From Kaistella jeonii (GTDB lineage Bacteria; Bacteroidota; Bacteroidia; Flavobacteriales; Weeksellaceae): a stretch of 64,000 nucleotides of DNA. Below the pieces are notes generated by a model. It did not search any database. It was not told the origin of the DNA and saw nothing but the letters and a program-made list of their open reading frames with translations. The translations under genes and the position numbers were made by a program. Positions within the stretch are counted from its first letter, which is position 1, and each line of letters opens with the position of its first letter. This document shows, in pieces, positions 27,061 through 35,287 of this stretch. Location of the stretch: the NCBI RefSeq assembly GCF_000812865.1, contig NZ_JSYL01000002.1, forward strand, positions 124,001-188,000. Reading direction: 5' to 3'.

Positions 27061-28818
27061 ATGAAAAGTTTTTTTAAGAATGTCCTAGCAAATATAGTGG
27101 CAATTATGATTATTGGAGCAGTTTTTCTCCTATTTTTAGTGATGGTGATTGCGGCAAGTGCTTTCAGTTCTGATTCGAAACCAAATATTAAAAAGAATTC
27201 CGTTCTAATTTTAGATTTCAGAACTCAAATTATTGATAGTCCTTCTGAGGATAATCAACAACTTTTTTCATTAAATGAGAAGCAGAAAAACATTATGGTT
27301 TTTGATATTGTCAAAGCCATTAAAAATGCAAAAACAGATGATAAGATAAAAGGTATCAGTATTGAGACCGACGGAATTAAAGCCGGAATCACTCAGCTTG
27401 ATGACATTAGAAGTTCTTTGGAAGACTTTAAGAAAAGTGGAAAATTTGTGTATGCTTACGGGAATGTAGTTTCTCAACCCGCATATTATCTAGGTTCTGT
27501 AGCCGACAAATATTTCCTGAATCCTGCAGGTGGAATCGATTTAAAGGGTTTGACTACAGAAGTTTTGTACATGAAGAGTTTCGCCGAAAAATACGGGATT
27601 GGAATTCAAGTTATACGTCACGGAAAATATAAATCTGCGGTAGAACCATTTTTAAGAGATGACATGTCTCCAGAAAACAGGGAGCAACTTTCCACCTTAT
27701 TAAATGATATCTGGTCCATTAATTCCGCGAAAATGGCGAATTCCAGGAAAATTGATACTGCGCAGTTCAAAACAGTTGTTGACAGTCTTTATGGAATGAT
27801 TCCCGATTTAAGTTTAAAATATAAATTGGCCGACCAACTCATTCAGAAAACTGAATACGATAACCTTTTAAAATCAAAATTAAATCTGAAGGAGAAAGAC
27901 AAACTCAATAAAATATCTTTCAATACCTATATCGGAAATTTAGACAACGACAATGTTAAAAAAGACAATCAGATCGCGGTTCTTTACGCATCAGGAGCAA
28001 TTTATAACGGCGAAGGTTATGACGCAGTGTACGCAGAAAATTTTGTAAAAGAAATAAAAAAGCTTTCCGATGACGATAAAGTTAAAGCTGTAGTTTTCAG
28101 AATCAACTCTCCTGGTGGAAGCGCAAATGCTTCTGATGAAATACTTTTCGAACTTCAACAATTGAAAAAGAAGAAACCATTGATCGCTTCTTTTGGTGAT
28201 TATGCAGCTTCCGGAGGTTACTATATTGCAATGGCTGCAGATAAGATTTATTCAGAACCCAATACTTTAACAGGTTCAATCGGTGTTTTCGGAATGATTC
28301 CTTATTTTAAAGAACTCGCTAACAAAAATGGCTTAAATTCTTACGCTGTAAATACGAACGCTAATTCAAATATGTATTCGCCGATCAACGGGATTACTCC
28401 AGGTGGAATCTCAATGATGACTAAAAGTGTGGAGCAGACTTACAAAAGATTTGTCCATTTTGTAACGGTGAACCGTAAAAAATCTTTCGATCAAATTGAT
28501 GAAGTCGGTGGTGGAAGAGTTTGGAGTGGAACCAGAGCCAAAGAAATTGGTTTGGTAGATGATCTTGGAACACTGAACGATGCCATAACTTTTGCCGCTC
28601 AAAAAGTAAAACTAAAAGATTACAACGTTGCAACTTATCCGAAAAAAGTGAGCAAATTCGAACAGTTGTTTAAAGACATGAGCGAAGATGAGATCTCCGC
28701 AAGAGTTATAAAAAACAAGATCGGAATCGATAATTACAAAGTTTTCGAGCAGATTACCAGTCCTAAATTACAGAGCAGTGTGATGATGGAAATGCCGTAT
28801 CACATTAAATTCGATTAA
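27061..28818 (+). CDS. sppA: Signal peptide peptidase SppA, 67K type
   Basis: A 585-residue membrane serine protease of the long (two-domain) type. One N-terminal transmembrane segment lies at about 9-32. The first half has RHGKYKSAVEPFLRDDMS, holding the catalytic lysine region; the second half has RINSPGGSANASDE and FGDYAASGGYYIAMAADKI, holding the nucleophile serine. It degrades leftover signal peptides in the inner membrane. A strong bidirectional terminator follows. Confidence 0.94.
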   Translation: MKSFFKNVLANIVAIMIIGAVFLLFLVMVIAASAFSSDSKPNIKKNSVLILDFRTQIIDSPSEDNQQLFSLNEKQKNIMVFDIVKAIKNAKTDDKIKGISIETDGIKAGITQLDDIRSSLEDFKKSGKFVYAYGNVVSQPAYYLGSVADKYFLNPAGGIDLKGLTTEVLYMKSFAEKYGIGIQVIRHGKYKSAVEPFLRDDMSPENREQLSTLLNDIWSINSAKMANSRKIDTAQFKTVVDSLYGMIPDLSLKYKLADQLIQKTEYDNLLKSKLNLKEKDKLNKISFNTYIGNLDNDNVKKDNQIAVLYASGAIYNGEGYDAVYAENFVKEIKKLSDDDKVKAVVFRINSPGGSANASDEILFELQQLKKKKPLIASFGDYAASGGYYIAMAADKIYSEPNTLTGSIGVFGMIPYFKELANKNGLNSYAVNTNANSNMYSPINGITPGGISMMTKSVEQTYKRFVHFVTVNRKKSFDQIDEVGGGRVWSGTRAKEIGLVDDLGTLNDAITFAAQKVKLKDYNVATYPKKVSKFEQLFKDMSEDEISARVIKNKIGIDNYKVFEQITSPKLQSSVMMEMPYHIKFD

Positions 28819-28824
28819 CTCCAT

Positions 28825-28862
28825 AAAAAATCCCGACTTGAAATTCAAGTCGGGATTTTTTT
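28825..28862. terminator. Bidirectional terminator between sppA and the GlsB-like gene
   Basis: Perfect 12-bp stem TCCCGACTTGAA (28831-28842) and TTCAAGTCGGGA (28844-28855), flanked by six A on one side and eight T on the other. Confidence 0.9.
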
Positions 28863-28875
28863 TATAAAATGCTGA

Positions 28876-29130
28876 TTAACCTCTTTTGGTCGCCATTCCG
28901 TATATCCAGAGAACAACTAATGCACCACCGATGGCTAGAAACATGCTTCCGATATTAAATCCTGTCACATCTCCTAATCCTAAAAGTTGTCCGATAAACG
29001 CACCAACGTACGCTCCTACAATTCCAAGGATGATGGTTAAGAGCCAACCCATTCCCTGATTTCCCGGCATAATCATTTTAGCGATTGCACCTGCGATAAG
29101 ACCAAAAATGATCCAAGTTAAAATTCCCAT
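28876..29130 (-). CDS. GlsB/YeaQ/YmgE-family stress-response membrane protein
   Basis: An 84-residue, Gly-rich protein with three predicted membrane helices: LTWIIFGLIAGAIAKMI, a middle LLTIILGIVGAYVGAFIG and a final LAIGGALVVLWIYGMATK. This is the transglycosylase-associated/GlsB family, small inner-membrane proteins linked to envelope or general stress. The exact role is not known. Convergent with sppA. Confidence 0.88.
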   Translation of the reverse strand: MGILTWIIFGLIAGAIAKMIMPGNQGMGWLLTIILGIVGAYVGAFIGQLLGLGDVTGFNIGSMFLAIGGALVVLWIYGMATKRG

Positions 29131-29203
29131 AGTTTTAAAAATTTAATGTTAATAATTTGTAAATGTTTAAATAAATTTAGCAAAAAAAATTAAATAATAA
29201 TAT

Positions 29204-30160
29204 TTAATTTCGTTTTCTAAAAAAAGAATCTACAAATTCTGTTCCATTAAATAATTGCAAGTCTGTCATTTTTTCTCCAACGCCAATATATTTTACCGGA
29301 ATCTGGAACTGATCCGAAATCCCAATAACGACTCCACCTTTTGCGGTTCCATCTAATTTCGTCACAGCCAAAGCGTTAACTTCTGTCGCAGCAGTAAACT
29401 GTTTCGCCTGTTCAAAAGCATTTTGTCCTGTTGAACCATCGAGTACCAATAAAATTTCGTGTGGAGCATCCGGAATAATTTTTTGCATGACTCTTTTAAT
29501 TTTGGTCAGCTCGTTCATTAAGTTGACTTTATTATGAAGTCTTCCTGCAGTATCAATGATCACAACATCTGAATTATTTGCTACTGCACTTTGAACCGTA
29601 TCAAACGCAACCGAAGCAGGATCAGATCCCATATTTTGTTTTACGATCGGAACTCCGACTCTTTCACTCCAAATAGTTAACTGTTCTGTCGCAGCTGCCC
29701 GGAAAGTATCTGCGGCTCCCAAAAGAACATTTCTTCCTTCCGATTTAAATTGATGCGCTAATTTACCGATCGTTGTGGTTTTTCCTACGCCATTTACGCC
29801 GACAACCATAATGACGTAAGGCTTTTTGCTTTCGTCAATATTACCAGTTCCGGCATGTGGATTTTCTAAAAGTAAGCCTGTGATTTCTTCGCGCAGAATT
29901 TTATCAAGTTCATCCGTCCCTACAAATTTATCTTTGGCAACGCGGGCTTCAATTCTTTCAATAATTTTAATGGTTGTTGAAGCACCAACATCTGAGGCGA
30001 TAAGAACTTCTTCCAGATCATCTAAAACCTCATCATCAACCGTACTTTTTCCGACAACTGCTTTCGAGATTTTTTCAAAAAAACCTTGGTTCGATTTTTC
30101 CAAACCTTTATCTAAAGTTTCTTTCTCTTCTTTTTTAAATACTTTTTTAAACCAGCTCAT
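29204..30160 (-). CDS. ftsY: Signal recognition particle receptor FtsY
   Basis: A 318-residue SRP-type GTPase: an N domain (~20-105) and a G domain with GVNGVGKTTTIGKLAHQF (G1), DTFRAAATEQL, DTAGRLHN (G3) and TKLDGTAKGG (G4). The acidic A domain is very short, as usual in Bacteroidota. It docks SRP-ribosome complexes at the inner membrane. It is the last gene of the rpmB-rpmG-DUF4295-ftsY cluster, 115 bp after DUF4295. Confidence 0.97.
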   Translation of the reverse strand: MSWFKKVFKKEEKETLDKGLEKSNQGFFEKISKAVVGKSTVDDEVLDDLEEVLIASDVGASTTIKIIERIEARVAKDKFVGTDELDKILREEITGLLLENPHAGTGNIDESKKPYVIMVVGVNGVGKTTTIGKLAHQFKSEGRNVLLGAADTFRAAATEQLTIWSERVGVPIVKQNMGSDPASVAFDTVQSAVANNSDVVIIDTAGRLHNKVNLMNELTKIKRVMQKIIPDAPHEILLVLDGSTGQNAFEQAKQFTAATEVNALAVTKLDGTAKGGVVIGISDQFQIPVKYIGVGEKMTDLQLFNGTEFVDSFFRKRN

Positions 30161-30275
30161 TCCAAAAATTACAAATTTAATATTAAGACTTGCCGTCCGT
30201 TACAGACTACAAACAAAGATAAAATAAAAAAACTACCCAATTGGATAGTTTTATATATTCTCGCTAAGCAGAAAA

Positions 30276-30431
30276 TTATTTTTTCAAAAAACCTTCAACT
30301 TCTTCTGCGTTCATTACTTTCTCTTCGAAAACGTAAGCACCACTTTTAGCGGATTTTACCATTTTCACTACTTTGGTCATTTTTTTTGAACCTGCACCAC
30401 CTTGAAGCGTTGCTACTACTTTCTTTGCCAT
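30276..30431 (-). CDS. DUF4295 small basic protein
   Basis: A 51-residue protein, MAKKVVATLQGGAGSKKMTK at the N-terminus and VEGFLKK at the end. Small DUF4295 proteins sit between rpmG and ftsY in Bacteroidota and are presumed to be ribosome-associated from this context; the biochemical role is not established. It starts 19 bp after rpmG. Confidence 0.9.
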   Translation of the reverse strand: MAKKVVATLQGGAGSKKMTKVVKMVKSAKSGAYVFEEKVMNAEEVEGFLKK

Positions 30432-30450
30432 CTTTTATTCTTTTAAAAAA

Positions 30451-30633
30451 TTACTTGATTTCTTTGTGAAGGGTGTATTTCTTAAGAACCGGATTAAATT
30501 TTTTCAATTCTAATCTCTCAGTAGTGTTCTTTTTATTTTTCGTAGTGATGTATCTTGACATTCCTGCAACACCTGTTTCTTTGTGCTCAGTGCACTCCAA
30601 AATCACCTGTACTCTATTTCCTTTTTTTGCCAT
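30451..30633 (-). CDS. rpmG: 50S ribosomal protein L33
   Basis: A 60-residue basic protein, [20 protein letters not shown] with [21 protein letters not shown], the bL33 pattern. The zinc-binding cysteine pairs are absent (only Cys14), so this is a zinc-independent form. It lies 8 bp after rpmB. Confidence 0.97.
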   Translation of the reverse strand: MAKKGNRVQVILECTEHKETGVAGMSRYITTKNKKNTTERLELKKFNPVLKKYTLHKEIK

Positions 30634-30641
30634 GATTCTAA

Positions 30642-30878
30642 TTATTTAATAAATCCGTTTCTAGTTGCTCTTAGGATCGCTTCTTCAATCCCAATTCGAT
30701 TAATAATTCTCAATCCGTGAGCAGTAACTTTTAAAGTTACAGATTTCTCTTGCTCTGGAAGGTAAAATTTCTTCTCTAATAAGTTAATTTCAAAACGACG
30801 CTTCGTTTTGTTATTAGCGTGAGAAACATTGTTTCCTACCATTGCACGCTTTCCTGTTATTTGGCAAATTCTTGACAT
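30642..30878 (-). CDS. rpmB: 50S ribosomal protein L28
   Basis: A 78-residue protein, [20 protein letters not shown] with [17 protein letters not shown], typical of bL28. First gene of the rpmB-rpmG-DUF4295-ftsY run. A sequence close to TAnnTTTG (minus strand, near 30923-30917) lies about 40 bp upstream, with a TTTG ~21 bp further, so a promoter is plausible there. Confidence 0.97.
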   Translation of the reverse strand: MSRICQITGKRAMVGNNVSHANNKTKRRFEINLLEKKFYLPEQEKSVTLKVTAHGLRIINRIGIEEAILRATRNGFIK

Positions 30879-31013
30879 ATCTGGATGTTCTTATTTCTTA
30901 TGAATATTTGAGAGTGCAAAATAACGAAGAAAATTTCAAATAGACAAATATTTATGAAATTAATTCTGTAGAATTTTACATTATTTGCGTCACTAAAATT
31001 TACATTAAGATAA

Positions 31014-31817
31014 TTAATTACTCAATTCTTTTGATCGCTTTTCTGCTGCTAAAATTCCTTTTCTTAAAGTTTCTTTCAGTTCATTTTCCTCAAAAGCTTT
31101 CAAAGCAGCTTCAGTTGTTCCGCCTTTTGAGGCGACATCTTTGATGAGTTCTTCTAAATTTTTATCGGAATTATTGATCAAATGATAAGCGCCAAGCATG
31201 GTTTGTTTTACAAAAAGTTTGGCAAGATTTTCCTCAATTCCCATCTCTGTTCCGGCTTTGATCATCGCGTCGACGATATAATAAAAATAAGCAGGTCCAC
31301 TTCCTGATAGTGCTGTAACACCATCCAAAAGATTTTCATCTTCTAAATAAACAGAACGTCCCGTCGAGTTTAAAAATCGTTCGATCTGCATTAGATCGGG
31401 AAAAGAAATTCCTTCTGCCGCAGTATAACCGGTAATTCCCATTCCCAAAAGCGTGGGTGAATTTGGCATGGCTCGAACTACTTTTTTATGGTTAAAATGA
31501 TGCTGAATTTTTTCGATTTTAATTCCCGCCATGATGGAAAGTAACATTTGATCTTCCTTCAATTGAAAAGACATATTCTCCACAACAAAATAAAAATCTT
31601 GTGGTTTCACGGCAATAATTATTAAATCTGACTCAATTTCTTTCACATCTTCAAAAGCAGAAACTTTTGATCCTGGAAATAGTTTTGATATTTTGTTAAC
31701 CTTTTCTTTTTTGCGGGTAATTAAATGAAGATTTTCGGGGAGAATAAGTTCGTATTTCAAAAAAGATTTTGAAAAAGATAATCCCATATTTCCGGCTCCG
31801 AGAACTGCTATTTTCAT
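31014..31817 (-). CDS. proC: Pyrroline-5-carboxylate reductase
   Basis: A 267-residue NAD(P)H enzyme. Rossmann start KIAVLGAGNMGLSFSKSFL; AMPNSPTLLGMGITG; and the signature LSGSGPAYFYYIVDAMIKAG with VASKGGTTEAAL. It makes proline from pyrroline-5-carboxylate; rocD in this window can supply the substrate. Normal length. It lies 109 bp from murB. Confidence 0.95.
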   Translation of the reverse strand: MKIAVLGAGNMGLSFSKSFLKYELILPENLHLITRKKEKVNKISKLFPGSKVSAFEDVKEIESDLIIIAVKPQDFYFVVENMSFQLKEDQMLLSIMAGIKIEKIQHHFNHKKVVRAMPNSPTLLGMGITGYTAAEGISFPDLMQIERFLNSTGRSVYLEDENLLDGVTALSGSGPAYFYYIVDAMIKAGTEMGIEENLAKLFVKQTMLGAYHLINNSDKNLEELIKDVASKGGTTEAALKAFEENELKETLRKGILAAEKRSKELSN

Positions 31818-31926
31818 AATTTGATGTATTGATTTGACGAGGTGAGAAAGTGGTGATTGGATGGTTTATTCTGTCGTTAATTAATAATTTGAGATTATCA
31901 AATTTCTGTATCATCGCACTATCACA

Positions 31927-32940
31927 TCAAATAATATTCACTTCCCTTTCCAGTTCTATCCCGAATTTTTCTTTTACGGAATCAATGATCATCGTAGAAA
32001 AATCAAAAATTTCTTTTCCAGAAGCATTTCCGGTTGCATTGACAAGAACCAGAGCCTGTAATTTGTGCGACGCGACATTCCCGATTTGTTTTCCTTTCCA
32101 ACCGCATTGTTCGATGAGCCAACCTGCAGGAACTTTCACAAATTCTCCGTTCGGATAACCTGGAATAGTTGAGAATTTCTGTTTTAAAACTTCAAATTGC
32201 ATTAAAGGAATCGTCGGATTTTTAAAAAAACTTCCCGCATTTCCGATGACTTTCGGATCAGGTAATTTACTTTGTCTGATATTGATAACAGCTTTCGAAA
32301 TATCCTGAATGGTTGGATTTTCAATTCCCAAATTTTGTAATTCAGATTGAATAGCGCCATATTCTGTTTTGATGGAATGGTCTTTCGTAGTCAGTTTAAA
32401 AGTAACATCCAAAATAATATATTTCCCTTTTCCTTCTCTCTTGAAAATTGATTCCCGATATCCGAAATTGCATTTTTGATGATCGAATTCCTCCACTTCC
32501 AAAGTTTCCAAATTCAACACTTTACAACTAACAAAAGTGTCTTTAATTTCAGTTCCGTACGCACCAATATTTTGCATGGGCGAAGTTCCGACGTTTCCCG
32601 GAATGAGTGATAAATTTTCTAAACCACCGTAATTTCTATCCAAACAGAACTGAACAAATTCATGCCAGTTTTCTCCGGCTTTTGACGTGACTAAAACTAC
32701 ATTTTCACTAATAACTTCCTCAGAAATTCCCTTCAAATTCACTTGAATTACCAATCCATCAAAATCTTTCGTCAACAACAGATTACTTCCGCCACCAAGA
32801 AGGAGAAGCGGAAGTTTTTGAGTTTTTGATAAATTAAGCGCTTCAAGAAGTTCTTCCGAAGTATTTACTTCTGCGAAATATATTGCAGAAACATCAACGC
32901 CAAAAGTATTGTAAGGTTTTAATGAAATGTTTTCCTGCAT
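31927..32940 (-). CDS. murB: UDP-N-acetylenolpyruvoylglucosamine reductase
   Basis: A 337-residue FAD enzyme of the type I (E. coli-like) form. It has NTFGVDVSA, the FAD-binding LLLGGGSNLLLTKDFDG, NVGTSPMQNIGAYGTEI and the C-terminal GNASGKEIFDFS. It completes UDP-MurNAc for peptidoglycan. Its ATG shares one base with the stop of the upstream lipoprotein gene (TAATG), suggesting coupled translation. Confidence 0.96.
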   Translation of the reverse strand: MQENISLKPYNTFGVDVSAIYFAEVNTSEELLEALNLSKTQKLPLLLLGGGSNLLLTKDFDGLVIQVNLKGISEEVISENVVLVTSKAGENWHEFVQFCLDRNYGGLENLSLIPGNVGTSPMQNIGAYGTEIKDTFVSCKVLNLETLEVEEFDHQKCNFGYRESIFKREGKGKYIILDVTFKLTTKDHSIKTEYGAIQSELQNLGIENPTIQDISKAVINIRQSKLPDPKVIGNAGSFFKNPTIPLMQFEVLKQKFSTIPGYPNGEFVKVPAGWLIEQCGWKGKQIGNVASHKLQALVLVNATGNASGKEIFDFSTMIIDSVKEKFGIELEREVNII

Positions 32941-33398
32941 TATTTTTGGGAGGTGGCGATTTTTTTAATAGCGTCTCTCAGATTTCCAAGCTGCTTGTAT
33001 TGTGTGGAATCTGCCACATTGATCAACGTATATTTTTGATCTGAAGTTGCAATTTCAAATGTTTCATCTGGACCATCATAATATCCTCTTCCATCACCAC
33101 TTTTGGTTTTTTTGACCATCTCTAAATTAAGAGCGGACACCATTTTATTCCAGTCTTCAGCATTGATTTTCTTTTTAACCTCTGGAATATCATTGAAAGC
33201 AGTTCCGAATTTTGTGGAAATTAAAGAATCTTTCGTCGCGACTATTTTCAGAAAACCAGCTCGTCCTAAAGTTTTTGAATAAGAAACGGATTTAATGTCG
33301 CTACTTTTCGATGAATTATTCTGCATCGTGCTTGAACAACTGCAAACTAAAAAAGTAAGCAATGATAAAAGCGCGAAATTTTTTATTTTTTTAACCAT
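32940..33398 (-). CDS. Small lipoprotein of unknown function
   Basis: A 152-residue protein with a lipoprotein signal (NFALLSLLTFLVCSCSST; lipid-modified cysteine near residue 21). The mature part has GRAGFLKIVATKDSLIST and GDGRGYYDGPDETFEIAT; it resembles small Flavobacteriia proteins near murB. I do not recognise a function. It is followed directly by murB with a one-base overlap and follows an aminotransferase gene by 12 bp, so the three genes form one operon. Confidence 0.75.
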   Translation of the reverse strand: MVKKIKNFALLSLLTFLVCSCSSTMQNNSSKSSDIKSVSYSKTLGRAGFLKIVATKDSLISTKFGTAFNDIPEVKKKINAEDWNKMVSALNLEMVKKTKSGDGRGYYDGPDETFEIATSDQKYTLINVADSTQYKQLGNLRDAIKKIATSQK

Positions 33399-33410
33399 GA
33401 ATTTATTTTA

Positions 33411-34616
33411 TTACAAATTAAATTCAATTTTATATTTCTGTAGCGCGTCATTCAATAATTCTACACTTCTTCTCAGATCTGCTTCATTCAAAACGTAAGC
33501 AATTCGCACCTGTTTTTTACCCAATTCTGGATTGCTGTAAAAACCGCTCATCGGAGCAACCATGATTGTTTCATTATTGTGGGAATAACTTTCCAAAAGC
33601 CACTGTGCAAATTTATCAGTATCATCAACCGGAAGTTCAACCGCACAATAAAATGCTCCTTTTGGTTTCGGACAAATCACACCCGGAATTCCATTCAGTA
33701 GATCTACCAAAACATTTCTGCGATGCGTATATTCCGCCCGAACTTTCAAAATATATTCCGAATCATTTACGTGTGCTGCAGTTGCTGCAATTTGACCCAA
33801 AAGAACCGGACTTAATCTTGCCTGTGCAAAAAGCATCGCAGCATCATGAATTTTTTTCGAACGGGTAATCAAACATCCAATTCGAACGCCACACATTGAG
33901 TAACGTTTTGATTCAGAATCAATAATAATACAGTTTTCGGCAATTTCCGGAAATTCAAACATAGAAACCTGCTGTTTTCCATCATACACATATTCTCTGT
34001 AAACCTCATCAGAAATAATCACGATATCATGCTTCAAAGCAATATCCGCCAACTTCTGTAATTCTTCTCTTGTATAAAGATAACCCGTCGGATTTCCAGG
34101 ATTACAAATTAAAATCGCTCTTGTTTTCGGTGTGATTTTCTTCTCAAAATCTTCAATCGGTGGCAAAGCAAATCCCGTATCGATCGTAGAAGAAACCGCA
34201 ACGACGTTTACATTGAAAGTGTTTGCGAAACCGTTATAATTCGCGTAATAAGGTTCCGGAATAATAATTTCGTCGCCATCATCACACAAAGTAGAAATTG
34301 CAAAGTTCAAAGCTTCCGAACCACCATTAGTTACAATAAAATTATCGGTCGTAAGATCCGTAAAACCAAGTGAATGATAATAATTGTTTAGCGCCGTTCT
34401 GTACTCTAAATTTCCTTCAGAAAGCGCGTATTCGAAAATTTTCAAATCATTATTTTTCACAGCATCCAATGCAGTTTGCGGTGTTTCAATATCGGGTTGA
34501 CCAATATTTAAATGATAAACTTTTATTCCTTTTTGTTTCGCTTTTAATGCAAAAGGAACGAGTTTTCGAACTGGCGAAGCGGGCATATTTTGTGCTCTGT
34601 GAGAAATTTTTGGCAT
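33411..34616 (-). CDS. PLP-dependent aminotransferase class I/II (aspartate-aminotransferase-like)
   Basis: A 401-residue protein. Seen: YHLNIGQPDIETPQTALDAV, the ICNPGNPTGYLYTREEL motif, SDEVYREYVYDG and the PLP lysine in DSESKRYSMCGVRIGCLI. This is the subgroup Ib-like fold I aminotransferase. The substrate is not certain; aspartate, aromatic amino acids or alanine are possible. A TAATTTTGCA element is on the minus strand (34640-34631) about 15 bp upstream. Confidence 0.87.
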   Translation of the reverse strand: MPKISHRAQNMPASPVRKLVPFALKAKQKGIKVYHLNIGQPDIETPQTALDAVKNNDLKIFEYALSEGNLEYRTALNNYYHSLGFTDLTTDNFIVTNGGSEALNFAISTLCDDGDEIIIPEPYYANYNGFANTFNVNVVAVSSTIDTGFALPPIEDFEKKITPKTRAILICNPGNPTGYLYTREELQKLADIALKHDIVIISDEVYREYVYDGKQQVSMFEFPEIAENCIIIDSESKRYSMCGVRIGCLITRSKKIHDAAMLFAQARLSPVLLGQIAATAAHVNDSEYILKVRAEYTHRRNVLVDLLNGIPGVICPKPKGAFYCAVELPVDDTDKFAQWLLESYSHNNETIMVAPMSGFYSNPELGKKQVRIAYVLNEADLRRSVELLNDALQKYKIEFNL

Positions 34617-34689
34617 TCTGATATATTTTTTGCAAAATTAAGAATTTTTTTTGGAGCAAAACTATTTTTGCTTTTTTGAAAAATCGTTC

Positions 34690-34771
34690 CGGCTCTTCAT
34701 TACAATCTTTTTTTGCCTTTCCTTCTCCAGCTTCAAAAAAAAGGATTTCCTTTTCGATCCGGGCTAAAAGT
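34690..34771. repeat. Dispersed T-arm/A-arm intergenic repeat, copy A
   Basis: The spacer holds CCGGCTCTTC, then AATC plus a T7 tract, a short loop, an A8 tract plus GGATTTCC, and ends ATCCGGGCT. The same layout, with diverged sequence, is at 63709-63794. Known-looking Flavobacteriia intergenic repeat, judged by eye. Confidence 0.55.
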
Positions 34772-34800
34772 TCAGGTATTTTGCCTTTCCAAAAAGAGAC

Positions 34801-35187
34801 TCAGTCTTTCTGTGTAGAAATCGCCCAATAATTGCCTGCTAAATCACAAAAAGCGCCGCGGATATCATCGTCATCTTCCCTTTGATGAGGTTCTTCAATT
34901 TTTTCAGCACCATTTGCCAAAGCTTTTTCAAAAGTTTCAAATACATCGGGAACATAACAATGCAGCATTACCTTTTGCGCCGGATAACCAGGAACGCTGT
35001 TGCTCATCATCAAAACCGTGTCATCAATTTTGAGCTCAAGATGTTGCACCCTTCCTTCGAGTTCAATTCTGCGCAACTGTTCTGCATCAAAAATACTTTT
35101 GAGTTGTGCTGCAAGTTGATCCGCATCATCCACTATCAAATAAGCGGAAAGCGAATTGTAATCTTTTGGTTTATAATCTTTCATCAT
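34801..35187 (-). CDS. VOC-superfamily (PhnB/glyoxalase-like) protein
   Basis: A 128-residue protein with two beta-alpha-beta-beta-beta units: DYNSLSAYLIVDDADQLAAQL and VMLHCYVPDVFETFEKAL, ending GAFCDLAGNYWAIST. This resembles PhnB-like or bleomycin-resistance-type VOC proteins. No substrate can be inferred. It stands alone with a terminator (35234-35263) from the other side. Confidence 0.75.
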   Translation of the reverse strand: MMKDYKPKDYNSLSAYLIVDDADQLAAQLKSIFDAEQLRRIELEGRVQHLELKIDDTVLMMSNSVPGYPAQKVMLHCYVPDVFETFEKALANGAEKIEEPHQREDDDDIRGAFCDLAGNYWAISTQKD

Positions 35188-35233
35188 TCTATTTTTTAAA
35201 AAATTTAGAAACTTAAAATTACTGAAATTTACA

Positions 35234-35263
35234 AATAAAAAAACCGCAGAAAAATCTGCGGTT
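35234..35263 (-). terminator. Hairpin upstream of the VOC gene / end of M3 peptidase side
   Basis: AACCGCAGA (35242-35250) and TCTGCGGTT (35255-35263). On the minus strand it is followed by a T-run, so it terminates transcription coming from the M3 peptidase gene. Confidence 0.75.
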
Positions 35264-35287
35264 CATATTAATCAATTTTAAAAAAGA

